Below the pieces are notes generated by a model. That model saw only the letters and a list, made by a program, of their open reading frames with translations. It did not search any database and was not told where the DNA came from. Of a stretch of DNA of 64,000 nucleotides, positions 40,036-52,000 are shown piece after piece. How positions within the stretch are numbered: the first letter of the stretch is position 1; every line of letters begins with the position of its first letter. Position numbers and translations under genes: made by a program. The stretch is from assembly GCA_036365455.1 (NCBI GenBank), contig JAWQUS010000025.1, positions 22,604,001 through 22,668,000 on the forward strand, written 5' to 3'. The DNA comes from Macrosoma leucophasiata. Taxonomy: Eukaryota; Arthropoda; Insecta; Lepidoptera; Hedylidae.

Positions 40036-43000
40036 CTTGAAAAGAAAAAAAAAAACAACTAATCGTTGTGTAGTCAAAGGTAGGTAAACACAATGGTAAG
40101 GAATATGGATAATTTTCTAAATAATGGAAAATTCTCATCGGTAAATTGATAAACGTGTTCAGTTACTTACTTTGCCAGAACTCTGGTGCTGGCTAGTAGT
40201 TCCCAATCGTCCAACGTCTGTGGCATACTGCGGCCTGAGGTGTCGGGCAATAGGAACGCCACTGCCGCTCCCACTAGACCAACTCCTCCCATCAGCAACA
40301 GTGACAGACCTTCCCAAGCCCGGTCCTTCAAGAGGAAAAGATTAATGGTATCCAAAAATGTAACAACATTATTATTATTACGGCCCTGTAATTTCCGGCA
40401 CAGGGGCATAACACCTTAGCCCTCAGGAGTGGTAACGCATCTGCATTTTGACCTTGGTCTTTGTGTGGGAGTCATCACTTAACATCAATGTGAACTGCAT
40501 GCTTGTTCGCCACATCTATTACTAAAAAAAACGAATTATTTACAGACAACATACGGTTCAACCGATACTGATGTCTTTGGCAATGGCGGACTAAGGTCAT
40601 CAGAGGCCCGGGGCGGCATTAATTGGCCCCACCAGAAAATATGTAATAATACTACGTATAGAATGGACACTTCGACGCCCCGCCCGATTTCCCCGCCTCA
40701 CCCAACCTCCTCCCCTCTTATGGGCGACATTTCGTATTCTCTACGTGCTACGCACACAGGTGGACGTGTAAATACATGTCACTGATTGATGTCTGTGTAA
40801 TAGAGACCAAATTAAGCATTTGTATGGAATTTTGGCGGAGTGTCCGCTGTGTGCCCCTAGGCCGGCTATACAACCATTGATACCCCGGGCAAGAATATAA
40901 TGGCGCCCTATTTCTGACACAAATTGTTTTAACAACAAATTGTAAATTGAAATTGTTTTAACAACAGTTTGTGTTGACGACCCGGTTAGTCCAGCGGTGT
41001 GAGATGACCGTTTGATTCGAAGGGTCGCGGGTTCGATCCCCGCACCTGGACAAATATTTGTATGTCCTACAGATATTTGTTTCGGGTCTGGGTGTTTATG
41101 TATGTGTTGTATGTGTACAACGGCACCCACGACACAAGATCATACCTACTGTAAGGCTGTGAGTGTAAGGGTATTTAAAAAAAATCAGAATAGGAGCGAA
41201 ATTTTCGTGACGTCATCAAAAGCCGAAAGATTTCAACTGCTTGATAAAAGTCCACCATAAGGGGAATGCCATAATCGCTATGCTTGGCATGCGAATTGGC
41301 GATCGTAGTGGTCATAGAGCAACACCGGAGAGTAGCCATATGCAGGCTTTCCCCTCTGTTAAAGTACAAGCCCAAATGGGCCTATACCTGTCGCCTACAT
41401 GTTTAAATGTGTGCGTGAAATTGTTTCTGTATTTTGTTAAAGTCAAGGTGTGAGTTTCGTAGTAATAGACGATTTTTGTAGTGTGCGTGTGTGTCGCACG
41501 CATTTCTCCCAGCAAAAAATGTCAGACTGTTTTGCATCGGTAATATACACGATATGGCTACTCCTTGGCTACTCCCCTGCGGTCCGCCGCGACCGGTGGG
41601 CCGCGTTGCTCTATGGTAGTGGTAGTTTAGGATGCCGCTGCCCATCTACGGTTTGCGCGGTTTACGAATGGTTTGTTCGCTATCGTACTGACTGCACTAG
41701 CAGAAGCATTTTATTCTCCTATTCTAACGGGCGGTGGGGTCGTCACGTCCCTACGCCACATCTCTGTCTCAATTAGTCGTAATATTCTTTGTATCGCGAT
41801 TCAGTATCTCGCAGGAATGCAGGCCAGCATTTTTAAAAAGTGTCTCTATGAGGAATATGAGACTCTAACACTTAATAGTGATGAGTTCCGCGTGGTTACA
41901 CCGTCGGTTACACTGTCAGCTTTTTTTTTTAATGTTTTGGAAGTGGTTAACAAGCATGCAGTTCACATTGATATTAAGTGATGACTACAGCCTATAGACA
42001 CCCACACAAAGACCAAGGTCAAAATACAGATGCGTTACCACTCCTGAGGCCTAAGGTGTTATGCCTCTGTGCCGGATTTTACAGGGTCGTACATTACCAC
42101 CTGACCGGAACACGATAGTGCTAAACACTACTATTTAGCGGCAAGTAGGTATATTAGGTAATGCGGTGGTGCCTACGCCCGCGAGCTCCGTCACTGGAGA
42201 GCGCTCCAGAGAAGAACTTACCGAGAACACAATAAAAGGCGATAGCGCGATGGCGGTAAATGCGCTGATGTGAACAAAAGAGGCGCCCGACGCGCGCACC
42301 ATGGTCGGCATCAGCTCCGGCGTCCACTGGATCACCGCGCAGTACGCCATGTTCGTGAAGAACCGCGCTGATACTGCCAGTACTACTGACGCCACTCCTG
42401 GTAACATGTAATACTAATTGAAATAAAACTATTTTTGCGGATTTATCTCGCGTATATTAATCGCGTATGCGTCATTAGGAATCAAGTTCCAAAGGAGACA
42501 GCCGAGGAAATCCGACAGGACGTATCGTCTGCGTTACGACACTGCCGGCCACCAAAACCTAATCTGTCTCGTGAAGGACTCCGCTCACTGTCGACGTTGA
42601 GACGATCAGAAGACATCATCGTCCTCCGTGCTGATAAAGGAAACGCTACGGTTGTGATGGACACGTCAGACTACAATGATAAAATCTTATCGCTGTTATC
42701 GGATGAAAGCACATATAAAAAGGTAAACAAAGACCCCACCTCTAGTATATTAAAAAAGACTACCGATTTACTGCATAAATATTCATATTCATTGGATCTT
42801 GACGTACCAAAACTTTTACCTGCTTATCCAAAGCCACCCAAACTGTATGGGCTCCCTAAAATACATAAGACTGGCGCTCCCCTTCGTCCCATAGTTAGTC
42901 AAATTGACACTCCAACTTACAAATTGGCAAAACATGTGGCACAGATACTTTCACCACTGCGGGGACACACTAGAGCGTATGTCAAAGACTCGTACAGTTT

Positions 43001-46000
43001 CATAGCTGAAGTCAAACATCTACAACTATCAGCAAATGAAACAATGGTCAGCTTCGATGTTGAATCCTTATTTACATGTTTACCGGTTAAGGATTATGTC
43101 GAGATTGTTAAAAGAAAGCTAATTGCTCACAATATGCCCCGTCAATATGCAGAACTACTTGAATGGTGCCTGACATCTGGCTATCTAATGTGGAATGGGG
43201 AATTCTACCTACAAATAGACGGAGTTGCCATGGGCTCCTCAGTTTCTCCCATAGTCGCCGATATATTCATGGAGGACTTTGAGGAGAGAGCCCTGAGCAC
43301 TACAACCATAACACCTCGCATTTATAAACGATATGTAGATGACACATTCACCATATTGGATAGCAATAATGTTTCTGTTTTTCTTTCACATCTCAATTCC
43401 ATACACCATAAAATCAAATTCACTATGGAATTGGAACAGGACAATAAATTAGCCTTCTTAGATACTTTATTAATTAGAAAAACCAATAACACATTCAGTC
43501 ACACTGTGTTTAGGAAGTCTACCCATACTGATAGGTACCTTAATGGTGATTCACACCATCACCCGGCACATTTATCTGCCGTTGGCTCATCTCTATTTCA
43601 GAGAGCACGAGGCATCTGTGACGACCACCATCTTCAGGGGGAGCTGAAGCACCTAAGCCAGGTGCTACATAACAACAAGCTCCATGTACCACCCGTCCGT
43701 CACAGAGGCCGCGTGAAACCACCTACAGTAGAACGACAACCAGCTATACTACCTTACGTTAAGGGTGACACAGATAAAATCAGCAACATTTTAAAAAAGA
43801 ATTCCATTAAAACAGTTTTCAAACCATATAAAAAGATTCATCAGTATTTAAGACCCATTCAAAGTAATATTCCATTACAAAATTCAGGCATTTATAAATT
43901 ACATTGTGATTGTGGACTCTCATATATTGGTCAAACGAAGAGAGCTGTATCCACCCGCGTTAAAGAGCACATTGCTGATGTCAAAAACCGAAGAACGGTC
44001 TGCAGTCTGTGAACACATAGCGGATAAGCCGAAGCATTACATCCGGTTTGATAAAATTCAAATACTCGCTAGAGAACACAAACCCATTCCACGAATGGTA
44101 CGCGAGGCTATTGAAATTAAAAAACACCCAAATTTCAATAGAGAAGATGGATGGCGATTATCAACATCATGGGAGCCCATACTTAGCAAGATTAAATCCC
44201 AGCCGCAGCAGTCTGCAAGACCTCAAGATACCATGTAATTATTGTGTTAATCCTGAACGCTACGCAAGGCGTTTACGAAATCGATGGAGGTAGCTACATA
44301 TATTTTTTTCAAACTTCTGTCAGACAAATGTCACCTCAGTCTGCCCGGGACCACGGAAGCTGAAAAGCGACCGAAACGTCGGGTTGATTTTAAAAATCAT
44401 TTTAGTTTAATATACGCGAGATAATCCGTAAAAATAGTTTTATTTCAATGAGTGTAGCTCGCGAAAACCTAAGAACATATCATGTAATACTAATTTGAAA
44501 TAAAATGTTAGTTCGTACACCCTGTTTTTGTTCGTATATTTTCCTGTATTGTTGGTTGCCTGGAAAAGATCGCTCTCTTAGCGATAAGGCCGCCAGTTGT
44601 ACTCCTTTCAGGTATTATTTTGATATTAATTCTGTGTTGGGAAATGGTGTACAATAAAGAATACAGTTGTTGATGTTGAATTTTGACCACCTTTGAGATG
44701 AACGTTCCAATATTCTTCAACAACATCTCCAATCTCACTCTAAAGCTATGTAAATTCGTGACAGCTTAACTATACTTGTCCTTGTCTCGCACTTGACGGG
44801 CAGCGCGCGGCGGCCATCTTCCTCAGTACTCTGTGCCGGCAAGGCGTTTAAGTGTGGTTCAAGCTACGGCTGAAACCTAAATATCCGTTTTATACCCTTC
44901 GGGGGAAAAACGGTTCTATTTAGGTGTTCGAGCCTACGCTTGAACCACCTTTGAGACGTTTTTATTATCTGCCGGCGCTGCCCGACTAGTCTTAATTTTT
45001 GAGTTCTCAATATGAGACTGGTGCTAAGCGTACTGTGACTCTTTGTTCTTTGATAAAAGAATGAGAATGAGTAGAATGTTATAAACTATATTTATTTAAT
45101 TGTTTGAGAAAAATAAAAACTTTAACAAAAAGATATTACAATAATTTACCCCATGTAAGGTACAAACTTAAGATAAACTCCTCCCAACAAGATTGGTAAC
45201 ATAATAATAAATCACATTGCGACTATTTAGCTACATTAATGGCACGAAGCTTTCACTTACAATATTTGAATATAATAAGTGATACTAGGATTTGATTTTA
45301 CTTTCTTAAAATAATGCCGGAAGAAAGTATTTTTGGTGCGCTAATTACTTCTTTTTAGGATTTCATCAATATTAACCTTATTACTCATCCAGTTATTAGT
45401 CGAAACTACTGCTCTGAAGCTGCCTGCTGATCCGGATATGCCCGCTTCTTTAAATAATGATTTTATCCAACCAACAATCACCGTTGGTGAGGCATCTTTA
45501 ACCACTCCCCTTGTAGTAATAAACAGGCTCTCGCTATAAGTCGCATTACGGCGTGTTTTTGAAATAGAAATGGTTTTCTTAACCCAAGAGACTATATCCA
45601 GTCGAACATCTGACCTTGTTCTCACTGTTTTCAGCAACCAGCCTGATTGTCTGTATGTTGATGAATCACTTTTAGAGCCAAATCTTGGCCAAAACATTAT
45701 TTCATTTTCCTTATCTTCAAAATCACCGCTTCCTATTGACAGAAGGGTTAAATCATGGACTCGTCTGCCCGTAGCCAGCAGAAGAAGCACACATGTGTGC
45801 CTTGACACTGCAAAAAGATTATTGTTGTCTTTGATTGATATCTTCCACTGTCCATGAGATAGGCTTTTTAGCCGGAGGGTTTTTAGCAAAGATTCCTTTT
45901 AAGACATGCTTAACTAGAGGATGAGAACTGAGCTCAACAGATCCTATGGGGTTCCCAAAATTGGCCACAACTGACTTGTGAACTGCTATGGTCCTGGGCG

Positions 46001-49000
46001 CTAGCTTTTTATCTGTATAAAGGTAACACAGGTACTTAGCTACATTTTGGGGACTGGGATTGTCGATGGGAATATTCCTTGTATTAGCCCAGCTGCACCA
46101 TCTTAACCAGATCGGTTTATAAGTTTTCAAAAATGACCGCCTCCATGATGACTCTAATAGTTTCACTTCATCTTTAGACCAGTTTTCTATATGTTTGGAC
46201 CAGCCCGAACCAACCAGGCCGACAATTCCAAGTGTTCTACTCCTTGAGGAGCACGATTCGTGCGCAGATCTATTAGATTTTCCCCAAGGTTCGGAATCAG
46301 AACGGGTAGTCTTTCTTTCATTCGTTCTAGTTCGGGTTTCCAAAAGACTCTGTTCCAATTGGGTACTATCAGAATATACTGACCCTCTGATTCCTGTAGG
46401 TGACGCAGGCTTCGTGGGATTAACGCTGGTGGAGGAAATATCCACCCCAGGTTGTATTTCCACTTCCTGCTGAAAGCGTCGCAAAACTGGCTCTCTGTGT
46501 CGGTCGCATCTTGGCTGACATAGCTTGGAAGAACTGCGGACTCTTTCGAGGCAAAAAGATCTATTTCCGGTCTCCCGTACCGTACCGTTTTGGAATATCC
46601 AGGAAACGACTTGTCTGCTGAGGTGCCATTCCGGCAAAGCCCTCTCCCTCGACAGCCGGTCCTCTATCCCGTTGTATATACCCGGAATGTATCGGGCTCG
46701 AACATGTGACATTTCCTCCGATTGCATAATTCTAGAATTTGGGTCGAGGCATTTAATAACCCTGTCGATCTGGTACCTCTCTGTTTGTTCAAATAAGCCA
46801 CGGTCGTCCGATTGTCCGACTGTATCATTATCGTTTTTCTATTTCGGACCCCAGCCGTTGAAGGACTTCGTGTACCGCCCACAATTCTTTTAAGTTGCTG
46901 TGCCATTTTGATTGAGAGGGTGTCCATTTGCCCCACAGGTGACGACTGTTTGCTATGGCACCCCAGCCTCTATCTGCTGCATCGGTAGTAATGAAGATCG
47001 ATGGATTTGGATAATGGATCGGCGACATCTTGTAAAGATTCTTTAGCCACCAACTCAGTTGTTCTCGAACAGCGTCCGGAATAGGATATTTCTGATAGAC
47101 GACAATGAAGTCGGCCTAAGGGGACTGTGAATGATGCGAAGTTTAATTTCCTCAATATAACTTTGGCATCGTGCCAACTCCATCGGGCTCCATCGGGTCT
47201 TTAGCTTTTGAATGTCTTTCTGCAACTGTAGGATTTTCCTTGTCGATAAACTCTTGGTGTTTCGTCTTGTGTCCCAGGTAACGCCCAGATATTCTATAGT
47301 GGTAGAAGCCATGTGTGAAGATTTTACTTGCATGATCTGCCATCCCAGGCCTTTTAAGAACTCTGTAGCAAAAGTCACTTGTTGCGCTAGAACTGCTGGG
47401 TTTTCGTGCATGAAAAGAAAATCGTCTAGATAAACGATTACCCGAAATCCTTTCTGACGAAGCTGTTGCGCCACCCAGTTCGTTATTTTTGCAAAAGCCG
47501 AAGGTGCACTTGCCAACCCGAAAGGTAGACACGTCATTTCGTATATTTTCCCTTGGTATGAGAGAGACAGGTACCGGCAATGATTTTGACTGATGGGCAC
47601 GTGAAAATATGCCTGTGAAAAGTCGATCTTCATCATATAATCTCCTTCCCTGAGATGCGATGGAATCTGTTGGTGGTTTATCAAGCGAAACTTCGGGGTA
47701 AGGACGTAATCGTTGAGTCTTTTTAAATTGAATATCGGACGAATCCCTCCCTCCGAGGAGCTCCTTCCCACTGATTCGCAAAATCGGCTAGGCGCCCTGC
47801 AGTGAAGGAGTCATTTTCGACCACCTCCATCCTTTTTTCCCTGCTGCGTTTTGGGGGGAAATGGTTTTCCATGTCCCCCCCCCTTTTTGCATTGGATATT
47901 TTTTGGCGGTGTATCGCGAGTCGCGAAAGGGTTGATTATTAGTTTGAATATTTTTGGGTTTTGCTACTTGGGGTATCGGTCTCCGCTTCGTGTATGGTTG
48001 TCTTTAGGAAACAATTCTCGAACAAAACGAGGTCTCATGCCGTATTGCTTAAAGTTCGATTTAAGAACCGAGCGTTTTGTCGTCGCAGTGCCTTATCGGC
48101 GCCGAGCGGTGAGACATCGAACGGATAATGCGTTCAAAAAGTGTGCGCCTCGATCGAGGCGACGTTCGTAGACTCGTTCAAAATATGTTGCTACTTACTT
48201 GGAGTAGAGACGTGTTGACTCTGTGAATATTGAAAGCGTACTGAGGAAGATGGCCGCCGCGCGCTGCCCGTCAAGTGCGAGACAAGGACAAGTATAGTTA
48301 AGCTGTCGCGAATTTACATAGCTTTAGAGTGAGGAGTAGATAGGAGATGTTGTTGAAGAATATTGAAACGTTTATCTCAAAAGTGGTTCAAGCGTAGGCT
48401 CGAACACCTAAATACAATATTTAATGTAGGTATTACCACAGTCTAAAGAAAACGAACGTGTTAACTGTGATATTACTATGAAACTTACCTCGTGGCACGA
48501 ATGCGCAAATAACACACACTACTCCCGAGATCAACATCGGCGCTCCAACCAGCCAACGTCGCCCAAACCTGTTGAAAACCATTTTCATATACATTGCTAA
48601 GGATATAATTTGTGTTTTAATTTTTCAAATTAGTAACATTATTTAAAATTTTATTTCTTTTGGCGAATCATTTAAAACGAATCCAGATGTAATCATTTCC
48701 TCATTTGTAATGCACATATTTCGAGTACCTGTCCATCAGCAGAACGAGCAGGATAACTGAAGGTATCTCCGTTGCAGAAGACACAGTGAAGGTCAAGAAG
48801 AAATCCAAGCCCAGATTTTCGGACAGTCGGATGAGGGCATCAAATACCAGTGCCACTGCCATGAACGCTATGATCAGGAAGATGGTCATTAGGCGGAGAG
48901 ATGGCCTCTTGAAGAGGACAAGCACGCTTTCTTCCTTTTCTTTCGTTGTTTTAGCTGTATCCTAGTGAACAGATAAAAGGTTTGTAATTCACTATTCAAT

Positions 49001-52000
49001 TTGTATGTTAACCTAATAAATAAAAAATATAGGTTTATGATTAACTTTTTTTATGTAATGGAAGTAGCACACAAGTATGCAGTTCACATTGATGTTAAGT
49101 GATGACTGCAGCCTATAGACATCCACACAAACACCAGGGTCAAAATGCAGATGCGTTACCACTCCTGAGGCCTATGGTGTTATGCCTCTGTGCCGGAAAT
49201 TACAGGCCCATACATTACCACCTGACCGGAACACGATAGTGCTGAACACTACCATTTAGCGGCAAGTATATTAGGTAATGCGGTGGTGCCTACGCCCGTG
49301 AGCTCCGTCACTGGAGCTCTACCACCAGTAGAGGTTTTAACCTAATACATAAAAAATATAGGTTAATGATAAACCAGGGGTACGTAGTATTATTACATAT
49401 TCTTTGCCAGGGGACCGACCCCCTAACTCTACTGATATCGTGATGCTTTCGATTATGACATCATCTTGTCAGTTTCTTACCGCCTAACCTTTGCCTGGCA
49501 GTGTTTTCGTTCGCAGGTAGGTACATACTTTTGAGAAAAAAATGTTTTAAAAGTATACGAAACTGACAAGATAACATCATAATCAAAAGCATTAAGCGGT
49601 CGGCACCTAGATCTTGGCTTAAAAGAAAATATTCTGCTAGTAGCTGCCATAACAACAGTGTGAGCCAAGGTCATGGCTTTTTATGGTTCGCCGTCAAAAA
49701 TTCAGTTTATCTGGGCAGAGGACAAGATCTGCTAATTTTACTTCTTTTATATCAAATTCATATTGTATGTTTACTCTACAAAATATTAAAATACTTACAA
49801 TAAAATTATCTAGTACATCTTGGGGTATTTTGGTACCATTGACTTTTTCAAATTTTTTCAGGACCTTCACCACGTCATCCATTCGGCCCTGGGTCACCAA
49901 CCATCTGAAAATTGTTATTTATTCATGTTGTTATTTGATCTATCGAATAAAGATTTTATTTATTATTATTATTCCACTTATTTATTTATACAACTTATTA
50001 AATAATTTTTTACATATATATGTATAAAAAAAACAACAAATATATATATAAAAAATTAAAAAATAGTGTGCCGCCGGCAGCGAGAGCAGGGTCCAAGCTG
50101 CCGGTGGTTAGGGACACAGAGACAGGAACCTCCTCACTATGCGTGCCGTGCCGAGGAGTACTGCTTTCTGTATCAGACCCTTGATCCATCCACCTAGCGA
50201 GAGCCTCTTGAGATGTTGGTCGAGGCTCTTCGCTATCAGCCCGTTCACCGATACAACTATCGGCACAATGATGGCCGAATCCACATCCCACATGGCGACA
50301 ACCTCGTGAGCCAGATCAAGATATTTTATTTCCTTGTCTTTTTCGGCTTTCACGAGATTCTCATCATGTGGGACGGTGATGTCGATCATCATTACGCGGC
50401 GCTCCGAGCGATCTATCACCACTATATCAGGCATTATTATTATTATTATTATTCATGCTTAGCTAGAAACCTTCTTAATATCAATTGTGAAATTATTTTC
50501 ATTTATGTTTTCGGTGCGTAAGAAAATCGGGGCAATTTTGAACGAATTTGCATATTTCAATAATATATTTCTTTAAGATTCTTAGGATTCGAATTAGTCT
50601 TTTTTGTTTTGTAAATAAAGATTGCGCTTCAGTATTATTTCCCCACAAAATAACACCTTAGCCATGAAACGCATAGTATAGAACTATGTGTAAGGCTAAG
50701 TTTTAGGGAATTGTATTGCTACGTCTCCGTCGTATTCAAACCATTTTTATCCTTATGGGCGAAACGACAGCAGCTGCTTCTCTGACACTTCTTGACGATG
50801 CCTGAGGATGGCTACCTTAACGAGACCGAATAATCTAATTACCTAGCGCTCTCCGGCACCAGGAAGGGCGTGACCAGCGCCAGGAGCATGGGCGTGGCGG
50901 TGGCCCACAGCAAGTTGCGCCAGTCGGCGATCCACAGAGCCAGCCACGGGAGCAGCATGCAGCCGCCACCGAAGAAGAAGGCAATCGACATGTTAGCCAC
51001 CCATGTGCGGTGTTTGATGCCCACGTATTCTAGAACTGGAAAAAATATTTCCTTTCGTGAACGCGTTGACAACCCGGTTAGTCCAGCGGTGTGAAACCAT
51101 CGTTTGATTCGAAGGGTCGCGGGTTCGATCCCCGCACCGGGACAAATTTTTGTATGGCCTACAGATATTTGTTTCGGGTCTGGGTGTTTGTGTATGTGTT
51201 GTATGTGTACAACGGCACCCACGACACAGGTTTATACCTACTGTGGGGCTGTGAGTGTAAGCGTATTTTTTTTTTTTTTTTTTTTTTTATTTCGTACATT
51301 TTATGTTTCTAAGTTAGATACTGTTCCTCCGAAGCAGTATTTCCCATTATAAAGTAAAATTTTGAATGGTGGTAGAGATTCAGAGTAGAGAATCGAGGGC
51401 GTAGCCTCCGCATTTCTAACTGCTCCAGTGTCGGAGCTCGCGGGTTTAGGCACCACCGCATTACCTAATATACTTGCCGCTAAATGGTAGTGTTCAGCAC
51501 TATCGTGTTCCGGTCAGGTGGTAATGTACGGCCCTGTAATTTCCGGCACAGAGGCATAACACCTTAGGCCTCAGGAGTGGTAACGCATCTGCATTTTGAT
51601 CTTAGTCTTTATGTAGGTGTCTATAGGCTGCAGTCATCACATAACAACAATTTGAACTGCATGGTTGTTTGCCACATCCATTGCATAAAAAAAAACATAT
51701 GTAGCGTTCATCATTATCGTGTTCCGGTGATAGTAATGTATGACCCCGTCATAACTATCACAGAGACAGAACAACTAACGGCTCAGGGGCGGCAACATAT
51801 CTCCATTTTGACCGCTGATTTTTGTGTATATGTCTATAGCCTGCGGATATCACTTAACATCCATGTGAACTGCATGATTATTTGACACCTTCGTTACATA
51901 ACAAAAGAGTGCTATTTATAGAAATTATTAGCATCGGTACTTCCCCCATTGATTATTCGAAATCACAACCCATAAGTAGATGTGTGTATCCTGTACCTTG

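Larger units (their letters stand above)
42405..44495 (+). mobile_element. Penelope-like element with 15-bp flanking duplication
   Basis: CATGTAATACTAATT occurs at 42405-42419 and 44481-44495. Inside, the left end (GAAATAAAACTATTTTTGCG, TCTCGCGTATATTA) is inverted at the right (TAATATACGCGAGA, CGTAAAAATAGTTTTATTTC), a usual Penelope layout. The coding part starts within the reverse transcriptase, so the copy is 5' truncated. It is antisense to the host gene and ends about 20 bp from the exon 10 acceptor. Confidence 0.88.
44686..48412 (-). mobile_element. DIRS-like tyrosine-recombinase retrotransposon (intron 9)
   Basis: Inverted terminal repeats at 44686-44830 and 48237-48412 enclose reverse transcriptase, RNase H and tyrosine recombinase sequences in that order on the minus strand. 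Near the left end, 44911-44959 (TTTAGGTGTTCGAGCCTACG, CTTGAACCACC) is complementary to the outer end of the right repeat, the internal complementary region diagnostic of DIRS elements. No target duplication is seen, as expected. gag is missing and the coding frames are broken. Confidence 0.9.

Noticed and set aside
40978..41050. Possible tRNA gene in SINE-B
   Set aside because: It is the tRNA-derived head of a repeated SINE with body and A tail.
40741..41130. 129-codon frame, and its counterpart at 50839-51222
   Set aside because: Each start lies in SINE-B. At 50839-51222 only the downstream exon 6 part is real, entered by splicing at 51035.
42135..42407. Treating the 90-codon frame as a separate small gene
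   Set aside because: Its core is exon 10 of the transporter; the end codes through the donor into SINE-A.
47152..47781. 209-codon minus-strand frame
   Set aside because: An alternative frame of the DIRS reverse transcriptase; the motifs are in the other frame.
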